NCBI GenBank assembly: GCA_013400975.1
Contig: WBMZ01014046.1
Location: forward strand, 1 to 64,000
From: Atrichornis clamosus
Taxonomy: Eukaryota > Chordata > Aves > Passeriformes > Menuridae
Direction of reading: 5' to 3'
Length of the DNA stretch: 64,000 nucleotides
A model generated the notes under the pieces. It was not told the DNA's origin. It did not search any database and saw only the letters and a list, made by a program, of their open reading frames with translations. Position numbers and translations under genes: made by a program. This document shows, in pieces, positions 27,131 through 38,085 of the stretch. Each line of letters begins with the position of its first letter. Positions within the stretch are counted from its first letter, which is position 1.

Positions 27131-28823
27131 GAATTGTTCTTTCCCTGTTTGCAGCAAGACCAGTGCCTGCCATGCAGGGTTTGTTGTTCCTGTGGCTCTG
27201 TTGTGTCTGTCACCTGTTACAAGCCTTGTACCCTTCAAGAGAAGTTGAGACGGTTGAGTTTTCTGTGGTAAGGGGAAAAAAAAGGGGGGAAATTTTAGGA
27301 ATGGGCTATAACCACTGTAAGCACAGCATTACCAACCATGTCACTGCACCAGAACTTCAGTGGTTCCAGGCTGCTCCCTGTCTGCAGGTTTGACAGGGTT
27401 CCCCTGCTTTCTGTGCCCGTGCTGCCCCAGCACTGCCATCCCTGCTTTGGGACAGTGACGTGGTGGTGGGAGCTGTTGGAATGGCCACAAATGGCTCCAT
27501 AGCATCAGGGTAAGGGCTCGAGTACTGGAAGCCCAGTCTGGGAGTGTCGGCAGTGACAGTACCCTGGAGACACTGCACAAATGCCTTAGAGTTGTGAGGG
27601 GTGACTTAAATTCACCAGGAAAAAGCTGTCTTTCAGGTGTCCTTGTGCTGGGTGAGTGATGAGGGGGCCTCTTATGAAGGACTCTCAGGAGAGGTGGGGG
27701 CTGCAGAGCTGAGCTTTTGTAGAAGCCTGCTGAGATGTCTTCCCAGCTAGTTTAGAGCAGCAAAGTGGGGCTGGTAGCCCAGGCACAGGATGGATTTGGC
27801 TTCTCGTGGTAGCAGAGACAAGATCAGCAGTGAAGGAAAATGCTGGAGTTTGAAACTTTTCTCATGAAGCCACACAATTTGCTTTGTGCTGCGCACTGGG
27901 GAAGGGCTTGCTTGGCTCTGGGCTGGAGGTGCAGGCAGTGCAAGCTCAAGGGACTGGTGAGCTTGGCCTTTTCCCAGGATTGATGCCTGTGCCACTGTGT
28001 TTCAGTGTCAGCAGAGCTGAAGTGGTTGGTCACATCTCCAGGGAGTTCTCACTGTACTGACCACAGTTCCTCCTGGTCAGCAAACAGCAAAGCAGCTTCA
28101 GTGGGAGTAGATGGAGTTTTCTGTGCTAAGGCAAAAAAAGGGGGAATTTCTGGGGGTGTGCTTCCCACCCCAAAGCTGGGATGGGCTGTAACCACAATGA
28201 GCTCAGTCTGGTGTGGCCAAGCATGTTGTGGGGAATAAGGCGGAGGAAACCTGAGGACAACCAGTGTGTGCAGCAGGGGTGAATTGGAAATCCTTTGTGT
28301 GATTTTGCATGTTATTTTGAAAACTGCGTCCTTTGCAGGCTGCTCTTTCTCTGATCAACCATCCTACCATGTCACATGCAGTCTTTCTTCCGAGGTTTCC
28401 AACAGATACCACAGAATTCCCCAAAATGGTTCTTTCTTCAGCTCTGTGAACTGCAAACAAAAAAGTCTTCAGCGTCTTTTACCTCCTCATGTGGTTTTCC
28501 CTGGTTTGTTACCATGAGCTATAAACTAGATGTGATTTCTGACAAAGCAGGCAGCTTGCCACACTTTGCTTCACAAACAGCTCAGTGCCCCTCACGTTAC
28601 TGCAAACAGCTCTCCAAAAGTAGGAGCCCCTCTCACATCAGGTGGTGGCAGGAGGCTCCCTGGGAGCACTTCTGGTTCTGAGCCATTACTCGAAGAGTTT
28701 TCGGTGTGTTTGGGGCATCACTCCAGGCACTGTGATCGCTTTTACCTCCTGGCTGCTCCCGTGGCCCTCCCCAGATTATCCTGCATGTTTGTCCTTAAAA
28801 CAGGTATTTTGCCTATAGGAGGG

Positions 28824-28895
28824 GGGTCACACTGATGAACTGAGCCAAGACCTCTAGAACTGAGACCCTTCCCCTTGACCACTAGACCATCAAAA
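28824..28895 (-). mobile_element. possible tRNA-derived SINE relic
   Basis: On the minus strand the segment begins with TGGTCTAGTGGTCAAGG, which fits a tRNA A-box (TRGYNNANNGG). About 33 bases later comes AGTTCTAGAGG, a degraded B-box-like match. A MIR or other ancient amniote SINE head would look like this. It is not a functional tRNA, because the cloverleaf arms do not pair. Confidence 0.35.
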
Positions 28896-28958
28896 TGCAC
28901 AGGCATTGTACAGATGTCTGCCCATGCTGTTCCTTCATCTTTCTCTTGTGGGATGAGG

Positions 28959-28968
28959 AATAAATAAA
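28959..28968 (+). terminator. PSKH1: overlapping poly(A) signals, candidate PSKH1 3' end
   Basis: Two overlapping AATAAA hexamers (28,959-28,964 and 28,963-28,968), about 2.55 kb after the PSKH1 stop codon. No cleavage site can be confirmed from sequence alone. Confidence 0.4.
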
Positions 28969-28970
28969 GC

Positions 28971-31900
28971 TCTGGGCTAACCAGGCTTGTTTCTCCACCT
29001 TCACAAAGCAGAACAAGAATCTTCTCATCTGTGACAACTTTTGCTTCGTTGCTCTTTTACACAACTGGTTTTTCACCAGGAAAAGTTCAGAGCGATGTCA
29101 CCTGTGGTGATTTTGGGCTGGAATATGTTTCGGGAAGTGGGATGTTGCTGTGTAGGTTCCTGACAGTGTCAGGTTTCGGTGGTGATGCTCTGTGACTGGG
29201 GGTGAATTGGCAGAAGGGAGGATCCATCACATACATACATGAGCAATACTGGATAGCTGCAACCTGCCTTTCCATGGTATCAAGGTGTTTGTGGTCCTCA
29301 GGCATTCCAGTGCTTGGGAATTGCAGGAAGAGGACCAAGGCCATCCCATAAAGGGCTTTGGCTTTTCTAAAAAAATAATTCTAATTCACTTCACAAATGC
29401 AATGTGTTCTTGTTTGTATGGAAAAATCAGTGTAAACCTGGAAAACTCTTTACAGGCTTTCCTTCCATCGTTAACACTCTTGGCTCACTTCCTTTTCTTC
29501 TTCTAATTTTAGTGTTTGTAGGAACTTTGGAGCCAGACAATAACGTGTGTGGGCAGAGGGGAGATGAGCAGAGCTCTGTCCGAGTGACCTTGGAGTCCTC
29601 AGAGATCTTTATTTCACTCTGTCCGGAAAACTGTGGTGGTCCAAATGCCACATTGGAAGGTCCAGCTTGAGAACAACTCCTCAGGTGCTTTTATCCTTGC
29701 AGTTGGGGCACGTTTTCAGCTAGGTCTGGTGCGGAGGGGAACACGCAAAAGTGCTGTAATTCTGAGCCATAGTCCAGGTGCCTTCAATCTGTCCTTTAAG
29801 AAGCTCTTCACTGTGAATTACCTTGATCATCCTTCATTCCACAGGAGCAGCTCAGTGCTCAGTTTGTCTTAAGTCTCAGGAGTTTACACTTTTCAGGAGT
29901 GTCTTGTTTGGGGATTTTAGAAGCTAAAATCTCTCTGAAATGTTTTTTTTTGCTCTTTCATTTAATTTTTTTAATCTCCTTCTTTGGCTCTTAATGGTGG
30001 TTCTTAATTTGGCTCGCAGGGTACTTTTTGGAAACCTTCCTCTGGTCCTGAATGCAGTGGCAGAACACAGGTAACAAATGCCTGTTGCAGACCATCGCCG
30101 AGTGCAGTCGCTGTATCAGCTGGGCTGCAAATCTCCGAGTACTTTTGTTTTGCCTGCTTTGGTTCTTGCAGTGAAAGTGAAGTTGGAATGACATCTAGTG
30201 GCAAATTGTGGTGTGTCCTTGTCCAAGCACAGCCCTCCCCTCGCTGCATTCCCACTCTTCCTGGGTGAGATGCTCTTTAAGGAGTAAAGGGAATTAGGCT
30301 TGTTTGGTTTTTGGAACTTAGCAGTACTGTGTAAAACGATCCCATCCTTTTGTCCTGGGAGTTTGGCAGCTCTCTTGGGGGAGAGGATTACAGCTTCAAA
30401 GAATATGGCCTGATGATTCCTTGATTTTTATTATTTTTGTTGAGGGTTATTGGAAAAGAATGTGAAAAGGTCTTCCAGAAATCGCATTAGGAGGTCTACA
30501 GATTTGCATCCAGATTTTTGAATGCAAAGTGTATTTTAATATGCATTTTCCTAAACCAGCAATTATTGATCCATGTTTGACTTCTCACCCTTCTCAGACT
30601 TCTGAAAAACTAACACAACAACCCAGTGGGGGTAGAATCCCCCCTTCCTTTGATCCTGAAGTAGTCTGTGCTATTTAAGAGTGAGATCCAGATGCTCCTG
30701 CCGGTTCCTGGTCTGCATTGTTCTTGGAAGCACACATGGCTGTATGTGAAGGAAAGCTTTAGAGTCTTGTGAGGAGCTTAAGCCCAAACAAAAGGGCTCA
30801 GACCTGCTGGCTTTGGTAGCGATGTGGAAACCAGCTGCAGTGCAGGACCTGTGCCACATGTTTGTTCTGGACGTGATAAACCCTCAGACTCTTCTTTGGA
30901 ATCTGGATACTCTCCTCTTTTAGGTCAGGTATTTTCTGTTCTGGTAATTTACATTATTTCTTAGGCCCTGCTCCATTTCTAAATCCTGTTTTGTACCCAG
31001 GTGTTTGGCTGCAGTATTAATAGAGTCAGCTTTTCTCTGATGCACAAACTGGAATAGGGATGATGGTTCACTTGGCTAGTGGGCAGCAGCTCTGGGTTTG
31101 GCTCTGCAGAAGCTGTGCTGAGTCCTGGGGCAAAGTAAACATCCATATGGTGCCTTGGAGAAGGCTCCCTTTGAGGACCTGCAGTGCAGGTTCAGCTCAG
31201 TCTTGTACCCCATAGGACAACTAGTGTGTGGCTGTTACAGGCTTCTAATTAGGCAGTGTGGGGCCATGTTCTTATTTTAAGTGATGATACTAAAGATTCA
31301 GAGGGTTTGAGGTGGGAGAAATTAAAATCTCTATTGTTAAACTTAATTTAGTTTTATAAATGATGCAAAGCAACACAGAGATTGACTTTTGCGGGGGGAT
31401 CACACCCTCTGGAGGAGCTGCAAACTGTTCTTTGGCAGCAGTGTGAGCCCTAGAATTCACAGGGAGGGTGGTCGTGTCCAGGCCTCTCACCCACTCTGCT
31501 TCCTCCTGGAAAATAGCACAAAGTGCCTGTACCACTCAGTGTGTGTACCCAGCCCCAAGTTGCCTTCACCGCCCTTGGGAGGGTTTTGGTGCTTTTTCTG
31601 ACCACTCAGTCTCCTCTTCCCCAGGATTAAGAACGCAGCATTCCGAGGCAGGTGCCTGCCTGTCAGCTGTGCCTTACTGTGCAGGAAACTTCCCAAAGAA
31701 ATAAATGTGAAGCAGCAGGGATGCGCGGTGGCGACGGCATCGTGAGGCTCCGTGCCTTCCGCCCTTGGTGTCCCGAGGGCAGAGGGGGCTCTGCCTGGAG
31801 ACAGTGATCCCTTCTCCCGCTGTCCTCCCCTGCTTGGTGACGCTGTCGGTCCCTCGTGTGTGACGGGTGAGCTCTGGCTGCTGTGGCAGAGATCCTTGCA

Positions 31901-34184
31901 CTGTTTGTGTGCTGAGTGTGGAACAGATCCATGGAACAGATCCACGGCCCCAGCAAGGTGTGTTACAAAGCAGCAGGTCCTACGTGGACGCCTAGAGCCG
32001 AGAGTTTTCCTGTTGCCTTTCACTGCGGAAAGACACCTCCCGGGAAGCTCTTGGGATCGAGGATCTTCCGGCACTTGATGTTATTTCTGGCTGCCCAGTT
32101 TCCGGTGCTGGGTTGGAACGGTTTGGGAGTGACTCCGGTCGCATCCAGTCAGTCTCCTCACGGGACTGTCTTGAGAAGTGTCCCATTCTGTGCCTTGCCT
32201 TTGGAGTCCTGGCTTTACTCCAAGCACTGTCGTGTCGGATGAGGTCGGACCCATTGTAATTAGTCTGTAATGTTACAGTTAGAGTGTACAGAATTATTTA
32301 TTATGGTGTACTCAGTCTGCTAAAACATGTCCATGTATTCTGTGTACCTCACCGCTCTGCTGTCCTTACTTCTGCCTCGTGGATCACCCGCGGGCTGACC
32401 GCCGGAAGGCGCCCATTTCCAGCCTGGGAATGATGGTCAGTAAACACATGGAAAGCCAGGAGCTGCTCACCCCTCTGATACGTTCTCGGATCACAACAAG
32501 AGATACCAAAGTGCCCATAAAAGGGTTTGCTGGTTTCTCTAACACAGCTGCCAGGCCAGGAGCTGCCCAAGGGAGACCTCATGCAGGGTTGGGATGGCCA
32601 TGGGATGCTCTGGACAAGGTAGGCACTCCGCCTGTTGCTGGAAGGCAGGGTTGGGAGGCTGAACAGGCACTTTGGGGTGTTATGTTCATTTTTCTTTGGT
32701 TGCAGGGTGGCAGACTGGGCCAGATAAATGCTCTGGTTTGCCCACAGCCACTCGGCACCTCTACAGTTTCACTCTGAGTAGTTTTTGTGGACCAACAGTA
32801 AAACCTGTAATATCAAGTGAACAATGCACACCCCTCGTAAGCCACCTCCTCCTGAAAAGGAGGTGATTTTTCAGAGGCAGGGGAACCCATCCCAGTGGTG
32901 GCAGGGCTGACAGTGACCTGAGCACACAGAGTAGATGACCTGTAATGCTGCAGTTGGTCAGTTCCTGTTTCAAGCCCCCTGTAGCCACCAGTTTCCTCTG
33001 CCTGCATGGCCCATCCTCACATCTCTGACGTTCACCTGCCTTAAAGGTCAGTGAGATGCTCCTTGCAGAGCAGACCGCTAAATGAAGCTAAATTTTACCC
33101 AATCAAACTAAAATTTATCAACCCTGAGCTTTACTCAAACAGATTTTGTTTTTAAACTCAATCACATGGCCAGACTATTTGTCTTTGCCCTCCATTGATG
33201 TTCCATACCCCTTCCCATCAGTGTGTCCCTGTGTAGTGTCACACTCTCTGCAGCTGCTTAATAGAGTGATTACATGTTGGGGGCTGTCATTCACACAGAA
33301 AAGGTTTTGTATCACATTCACATCACTGGTAAGGAAAAATAAGTCCCACACCTCATGTTGGGACAGGCTCATCCTGCTCCTCCCCGTGGTAACTCATCAC
33401 CAGCTCTATTCTGAGCTGCCAGGAACCGGGTTGTAATGCACTGAACATGTGTTTTGTTACTCCCATGTCACACAAGACTTACTTTTTTTTTTCACCAGCC
33501 ATTGTCTCAAGAACCCATTTGGGTGAAAACCTGTCACCTGGCCTTGAATTTTGTTTCAGCTTCAGATTTTCCTTTGGGATGGCCTTCAGTTTCCCTCTCT
33601 GTTACCTGTCAGATGTGCAGGTGTGAAACAGTGTGCTGTTCTCCAGCTGTCCCCTTCCACCTTCCCCAAGAGCTGGAGCTGCCCCTGGCACTTCTTCCTT
33701 TCAGCTCTGTGTGCCCAGGCGGCTGCACAAGTCATGGCTTTAAACTGCAGGCAGGGATCCTTTAGGATCCTGTGCAGCCACCAGCACCCACCCTCCATTG
33801 CAAGGTGAGCAGTGACTTCTGATGTTGAGCGGCAGCTCCACAGTCCCTTCCCTGGTGCCACCTGGGTCAGTGGGAGGATCACTCTCCCACCGTCAACATT
33901 GCTGTGGGCTCTGGGCTGGTGCCACAGTGTAGAAACCTATGCTTGAAAACCCCCTGAGCAGCCCCTGAGCCACAGCCAGCCCTGCTCCCCCTTTGCCTGA
34001 GCATCCTGTCCTGGTTTTGCATTTCCCCTGGGTCCCAGCTGGGCACTGAGCTCCAGCTTTGGGAGGTGCTGAGGTTGAGAGAGGCATGGGGTGCCCCAGG
34101 CTCCTCCATGTGCTTTCCACCCTGCTCTGCATCACGAGAAGAAAGGAGCCAGAGGCAGCACTTGGCATAAGTAAATGCTGATCC
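28971..34184. other. stretch between PSKH1 and CTRL without recognised genes
   Basis: PSKH1 and CTRL are convergent here. No open frame in this interval shows a recognisable domain or a consistent exon structure, and no CR1 copy was seen. Points of note are a single AATAAA at 31,700-31,705, the CpG-richer block at 31.6-32.35 kb, and a short perfect inverted repeat at 32,843-32,865. Part of it may be extended PSKH1 3'UTR. Confidence 0.6.
31625..32345. other. CpG-richer, 3'UTR-like segment of unknown role
   Basis: A pyrimidine-rich stretch with CCCCAG (about 31,618-31,625) leads into about 700 bases with clearly more CpG than the flanks. It ends in a balanced AT-rich piece (about 32,255-32,345) with ATTATTTATTATGG, which reads like the end of a 3'UTR. 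There is no convincing long frame. It may be the distal PSKH1 3'UTR, an alternative last exon or a conserved non-coding element; I cannot decide. Confidence 0.25.
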
Positions 34185-34190
34185 TTTATT
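34185..34190 (-). terminator. CTRL: CTRL poly(A) signal
   Basis: TTTATT on the + strand is AATAAA on the coding strand, 34 bases after the CTRL stop codon. Such a very short 3'UTR is normal for pancreatic protease genes. Confidence 0.85.
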
Positions 34191-34223
34191 AATCCCAGTG
34201 AAGGGATCACGCTGACAGCAGCT

Positions 34224-36332
34224 TTATCCCTGAGCGACGATGGCGTCGATCCAGTTGCGGAACTGGCTGACACGAGTGTACATGGCCGGCGTGCGGGTGT
34301 TGCAGTTGGAGGTTCCCCAGGAGACAATGCCAATCAAGGTCCAGCCATTCCCAGTCTGGTATACCAGAGGTCCACCGGAGTCACCCTGCAGAGAAGATTC
34401 CTTCTTAGTGCTCCTGGCACATTCCCAGACCGGTCACTGCCACCCCAGCCACCTGGCCCCCTGTGCACAGCCAGATGCTGTAGCTTAAAGCTGTCTGTAA
34501 GTGCAAGACCCCATGTATCCTCCTCCTCTGCCCTCCCTGTGATGCAGCCAGAGCTCATCAAGACCCTGCACACCCTCCTCCTCCACCCACCCTGTGCAGC
34601 AGGAGCTCGGCTCCTTACCTGGCAGGAGCTGGCACCGACCCCACCGGCGCAGAGCATGGAGCTGGTGATGCGGTTGCCCCAGTACTGCATGCACTGGCTC
34701 TGGGAGATCAGGGGCACAGTCACCTGCTGCAGGACCGTGGCCAAGGCTTGGGCTAAGGGAAAGAAGCACCATTAGATTACCTCAGTGTCGGTGGGTCTCC
34801 TGAGGAACACACGGGTGCTCTGGGCAAGCTCCCGCTGGTGCTCCCGAACATGTGGATGCTCCCATGCCAAGTGCCTTCCCCTCTGTGCCAACAAACCCCT
34901 ACTTCCCCAGGATCGTGCACACAGCCTCAAGGAAGGGGAGGCTTGTGCCTGTACACAGTCATCCCTGGAGTACACACACACCCCCCACCTACGCACCACC
35001 TACGCCTGTGTGTGCACAGCACACCCGTGTGCTCACTGGTACACGCTCAGACAGGGTTACTCCGCTGCCCAGCTCCCCACACATACTGGAGGTGTCACCC
35101 CTCCAGGCACCCCTGGACCCTCAAAGCCCCCAGGAGGAACAGCAGTGACACAGAGCCCTCCCTGAAGCTGCCCTGACGTACAGTTGGGGTTGGTGCGTCC
35201 CCAGCCGGTGGTGACAGCCCGGGCGTTGGTGGGCAGAACCAGGTTGGCAGGGGCCAGGCAGATGGGGGCCACGCGGGATCCCAGCTGGGCGGGCGTGGAG
35301 AGCCTCAGCAGGGTGATGTCATTGTTCATGGTGTTGGGGTTCCAGCCGGGGTTGGTGATGGCCTGCAGAGAAACACCACAGCGCTTCACCCCTGCCCTGC
35401 GGGAGCAGCCGCGGCGCGGAGCTGCAGCCCCGTCCCAGGACCGCGTCAGCCTGGCTCACCCTGGACACGTATTTCACTTGAATGGGCTCCGCGTTGGATG
35501 CCAGGCTATACTCCCCGAGGACGACAACGTGGGCGTTCGGGCTGCGAGAGGCAAGAGAGCGTCAGGGAGGCGTGTCCAGCCGGCACCGCCGGTGGGAGCA
35601 GCGCTGGCGGCGGCCACAGGCGCGAGGAACCCAAGGGAAGCCACCGTGGGGACAACTGGGGAGGAAGCCCTGGGCTGTTCAGGCCATTGGGGCTGACCCG
35701 AGTGCCACGCAGTGATGCCCAGCACGCTCCGAGTCCCTCCTCCTGCCTCGCACTGGTGTGGGCTGGCTGGGCATCGCTCCTTACTTGAAGTTGCAGTGGG
35801 CAGCTGTGACGACCCAGTACTGGTTGATCAAGGAGCCACCGCAGAAGTGGGATCCTGTGCGGGTCTGGGGAGGGAAGAGCGGGGAGGAGCTGGGGCTGGG
35901 CAGGCTGAGCACCCCCAAGGTGGGGACAGGCAGAGGTCCCCTTGGTGCCTAACCACACCACCTAGCTGGCCCTGCCGTGCCACCACAGTGCTTAGGGCAG
36001 TGCCCGGGGAGCGGGGCGGTGCTGTACCTGCAGGGACACCTGCCAGGGCCATGATCCGGGCACAGCGTTCTGCCCGTTGACGATCCTCTCGCTGTAGACC
36101 ACTGCAGGATCGATGGCGGGCACCCCGCAGCCTGAGGGAGAGGCACAGGGGCACAGGGTGACCCCAGAGCTCAGGGTTCGTATCTGGGGCTGCCTGTGCT
36201 GGTGTGGGTGGCTCTGTGTCATCCCCCCCGCCATCCTGCTGCACCCCGAGGACCTTCCTGCACCCTTGGGCAGCACTTACCTGATACGGCGCTGGCAAGG
36301 GCCAGGCAGGCAACTACCCACAGGAATGCCAT
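34224..36332 (-). CDS. CTRL: chymotrypsin-like protease precursor (seven exons)
   Basis: Exons in coding order: 36281-36332, 36028-36131, 35785-35864, 35460-35541, 35182-35362, 34619-34752, 34224-34385. All borders are GT-AG and the 795 bases give 264 residues, the usual CTRL length. CTRL is a secreted pancreatic zymogen digesting protein after large hydrophobic residues. Signal peptide 1-18, propeptide 19-33 starting with Cys19, activation after Arg33 before IVNG. The catalytic triad is His75 (TAAHC), Asp121 (NNDIT) and Ser214 (GDSGG). Ser208, at chymotrypsin position 189, gives a chymotrypsin-type pocket, and Ala replaces Gly226, as I recall for human CTRL. Oddly, the conserved disulfide 136-201 is absent: both cysteines are replaced (Ala in ARAVTTGWG, Tyr in GGPLVYQ). 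CTRB was considered, but [14 protein letters not shown] and [10 protein letters not shown] favour CTRL. Confidence 0.95.
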
Positions 36333-36343
36333 CCTGGAAGAAG

Positions 36344-36450
36344 GTAGGCTGAGCCCCTGGAGACCGCAAGATTTATAGTAGCCAGGGAGCCACGTGGCTT
36401 GTAGCTGGCCAGGCCAAGGTCCCCCTGTGGCCTTGTGTCAGCTGTGGGCA
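36344..36450 (-). promoter_or_regulatory. CTRL: CTRL promoter with TATA box and E-boxes
   Basis: Read on the minus strand, TATAAAT lies at 36,377-36,371, about 40 bases before the ATG, so transcription should start close to 36,345. Upstream are a 12-bp perfect palindrome containing the E-box CACGTG (36,388-36,399), an NR5A2-like site CCAAGGTCC as read on the + strand (36,414-36,422) and a second E-box CAGCTG (36,439-36,444). Acinar promoters are generally driven by PTF1 (E-box) and NR5A2; assigning these sites to those factors is inference. Confidence 0.6.
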
Positions 36451-37254
36451 GCAGTGATGGGCCAAGCCTGGTGCATATCCTGCCCCCTGCAAACAGGGAT
36501 GTGGGAAGGGACAGTCGAAAGGCACCTGGGGAGCTTGGGCTGTCGCTGTCATGAGTTGTGTCAGTTCTGACTGCAGCCTGTGGAACTGGAGAGGGGAGAA
36601 CACCACAGGGCTGTGATGGAGGGCACGGGGGGCTGCTTGTTGGCACACAACTGGGGGAGCAGTAGGATGGGCACCAGTGCTTGGGGTGTGAGACGTCATC
36701 CCGTGCTCAGACCTGTTTCAGATCTGTTGGCACTACAGCTGTTTTTCCATGTGGCCATGAAGTCCTGGCCTGGGCCAGCATTTGTCCCAGCTGGATATTC
36801 CCAGGGCTCAGAGCCACCCTTTGAACCATGTCCGTGGTGCAGGTGAGCAAGTCCCAGAGCCAGCAGGGGCAGGTGGGGAGAGCAGACACCTTCCCAGGCA
36901 GGTGGGAGCTGCAGCCAGCTGGGCAAACACACCATGAGCTCCAGGAAGGACAGTGGGCACCTCCCCAATCTCAGCTGAGTCCTCCACTGAGCATCCCCCC
37001 AGCACTGCAGCCACCGGACCCTCATCCCACGGCTGGGGAGCAGTCAGCCCCCTCCATTCTGGACATGGGATATGTAGTGTCTCCATCATCTCCTGTGTCC
37101 CGGGGTGATTTCCTGGGGTGGCAATGGGTGCAGGGAGCCAGCCCTGGGGTGATGCTGAACACAGGGATGGATCCCTCCCTCTCTGTGCCACCCACATGCC
37201 CTGATCGCTGCCCCAACCCTCTGGGGAGCAGAGCCTGGACACTGTGGAGCGAGT
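36451..37254. other. intergenic stretch between CTRL and EXOC3L1
   Basis: GC-rich sequence between the CTRL promoter and the end of the EXOC3L1 transcript; both genes lie on the minus strand. I saw no repeat and no coding exon. It is the junction where gene order departs from human. Confidence 0.6.
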
Positions 37255-38085
37255 GCAGAGCTCAGGCCTTTATTTCTGGCAGTGGTGCCATGCAAGGACA
37301 GTGGGATGCAACCCATCCCAGGGCAGGAAGCGTGGCAGAGCGTGGAGGCCTCCCAGGGCACTGCAGGGGCTGGGCACAAGGATCTAGGCAGAGACACAGC
37401 TGCTCCTGATCTTCACATGGCACCTGGGAGGAGATGGCCACAGGCCGGGCAGCAGCAGAGCATGGAGGGAGAGCCAGTGCTCAGGGCAGTGCTGCTCATC
37501 ACAGAGGAACTTTGGAGCAGGACAACACACCCGGCACAACCACGCTCTCCACACAGTTGGAGAGCCTTGAACTCCAGTCCTGTCTTGGATGCTGGCAAAT
37601 GAGCCAGAGCCAGGAGTCTGGCAGGTCAGCAGGAACTCAGAGCTGTCCCTTTGTGCCAGCAGGGATAGGGCTGGTGGAACTGCCCAGGGTGGGGAGACTG
37701 CCTTGTGCCATGAGCCCCCAAATACCCTGCAGCCCCACAGAGCTGTGGATTTGCCCCAGCTGCAGATTCCTGTCCACTCTGCAACTCCTTTTTTCTCCTA
37801 CAGGCAATGGGCCCTCAGTCACTGTCCCAGCAGGCCAGGAGAATAGCTACAGGTTGGATTTCCCCCAATCCAGGTGTCCCAGGACTGGTGCTTGCAGGGG
37901 ACAGTCTTCTCAGCGGGGCAGGACCAGAGGAGGAAGGCCCTTATCCAGACTGTCCCCAACAGAGGGGAAGGTGCTGCGTGTAGGGGGTGCCAGGTGTCAC
38001 CTCCATTATTGGCACGTGCAGCCACAGAGATGTCCCCGTGGTCAGGCCGTGCATGGGGACAGCGGGGCACCAGTGCCAGGCAATG
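37255..38085 (-). other. EXOC3L1: EXOC3L1 3'UTR with poly(A) signal
   Basis: After the TGA at 38,086-38,088 the minus strand runs about 810 bases to an AATAAA signal at 37,274-37,269 (TTTATT on the + strand). The open frames here have no recognisable domain, so this is read as 3'UTR. Confidence 0.65.

Larger units (their letters stand above)
26414..28970 (+). other. PSKH1: probable PSKH1 3'UTR
   Basis: Non-coding sequence following the PSKH1 stop. It contains a TCCC run (about 26,501-26,521), a TG/TA-rich microsatellite (about 26,820-26,886), a 25-bp tandem duplication with CRE-like cores at 27,081-27,119, a pair of diverged repeats at 27,255-27,325 and 28,112-28,200, and a tRNA-like relic near 28.86 kb. 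Overlapping AATAAA signals at 28,959-28,968 offer a plausible end, giving a UTR of about 2.5 kb. The true end could be nearer or farther. Confidence 0.45.

Noticed and set aside
28840..28895. A functional tRNA gene on the minus strand
   Set aside because: The acceptor, anticodon and T arms do not pair and the B-box is degraded; at most a SINE relic.
31487..32074. 195-codon minus-strand frame between PSKH1 and CTRL
   Set aside because: Low-complexity Pro/Ser/Arg-rich product with no family resemblance, lying in a CpG-rich block where stop codons are rare.
32294..32301. TTTATT as a minus-strand poly(A) signal
   Set aside because: The minus-strand gene upstream (CTRL) already has a good signal at 34,185-34,190, and no other minus-strand gene lies between.
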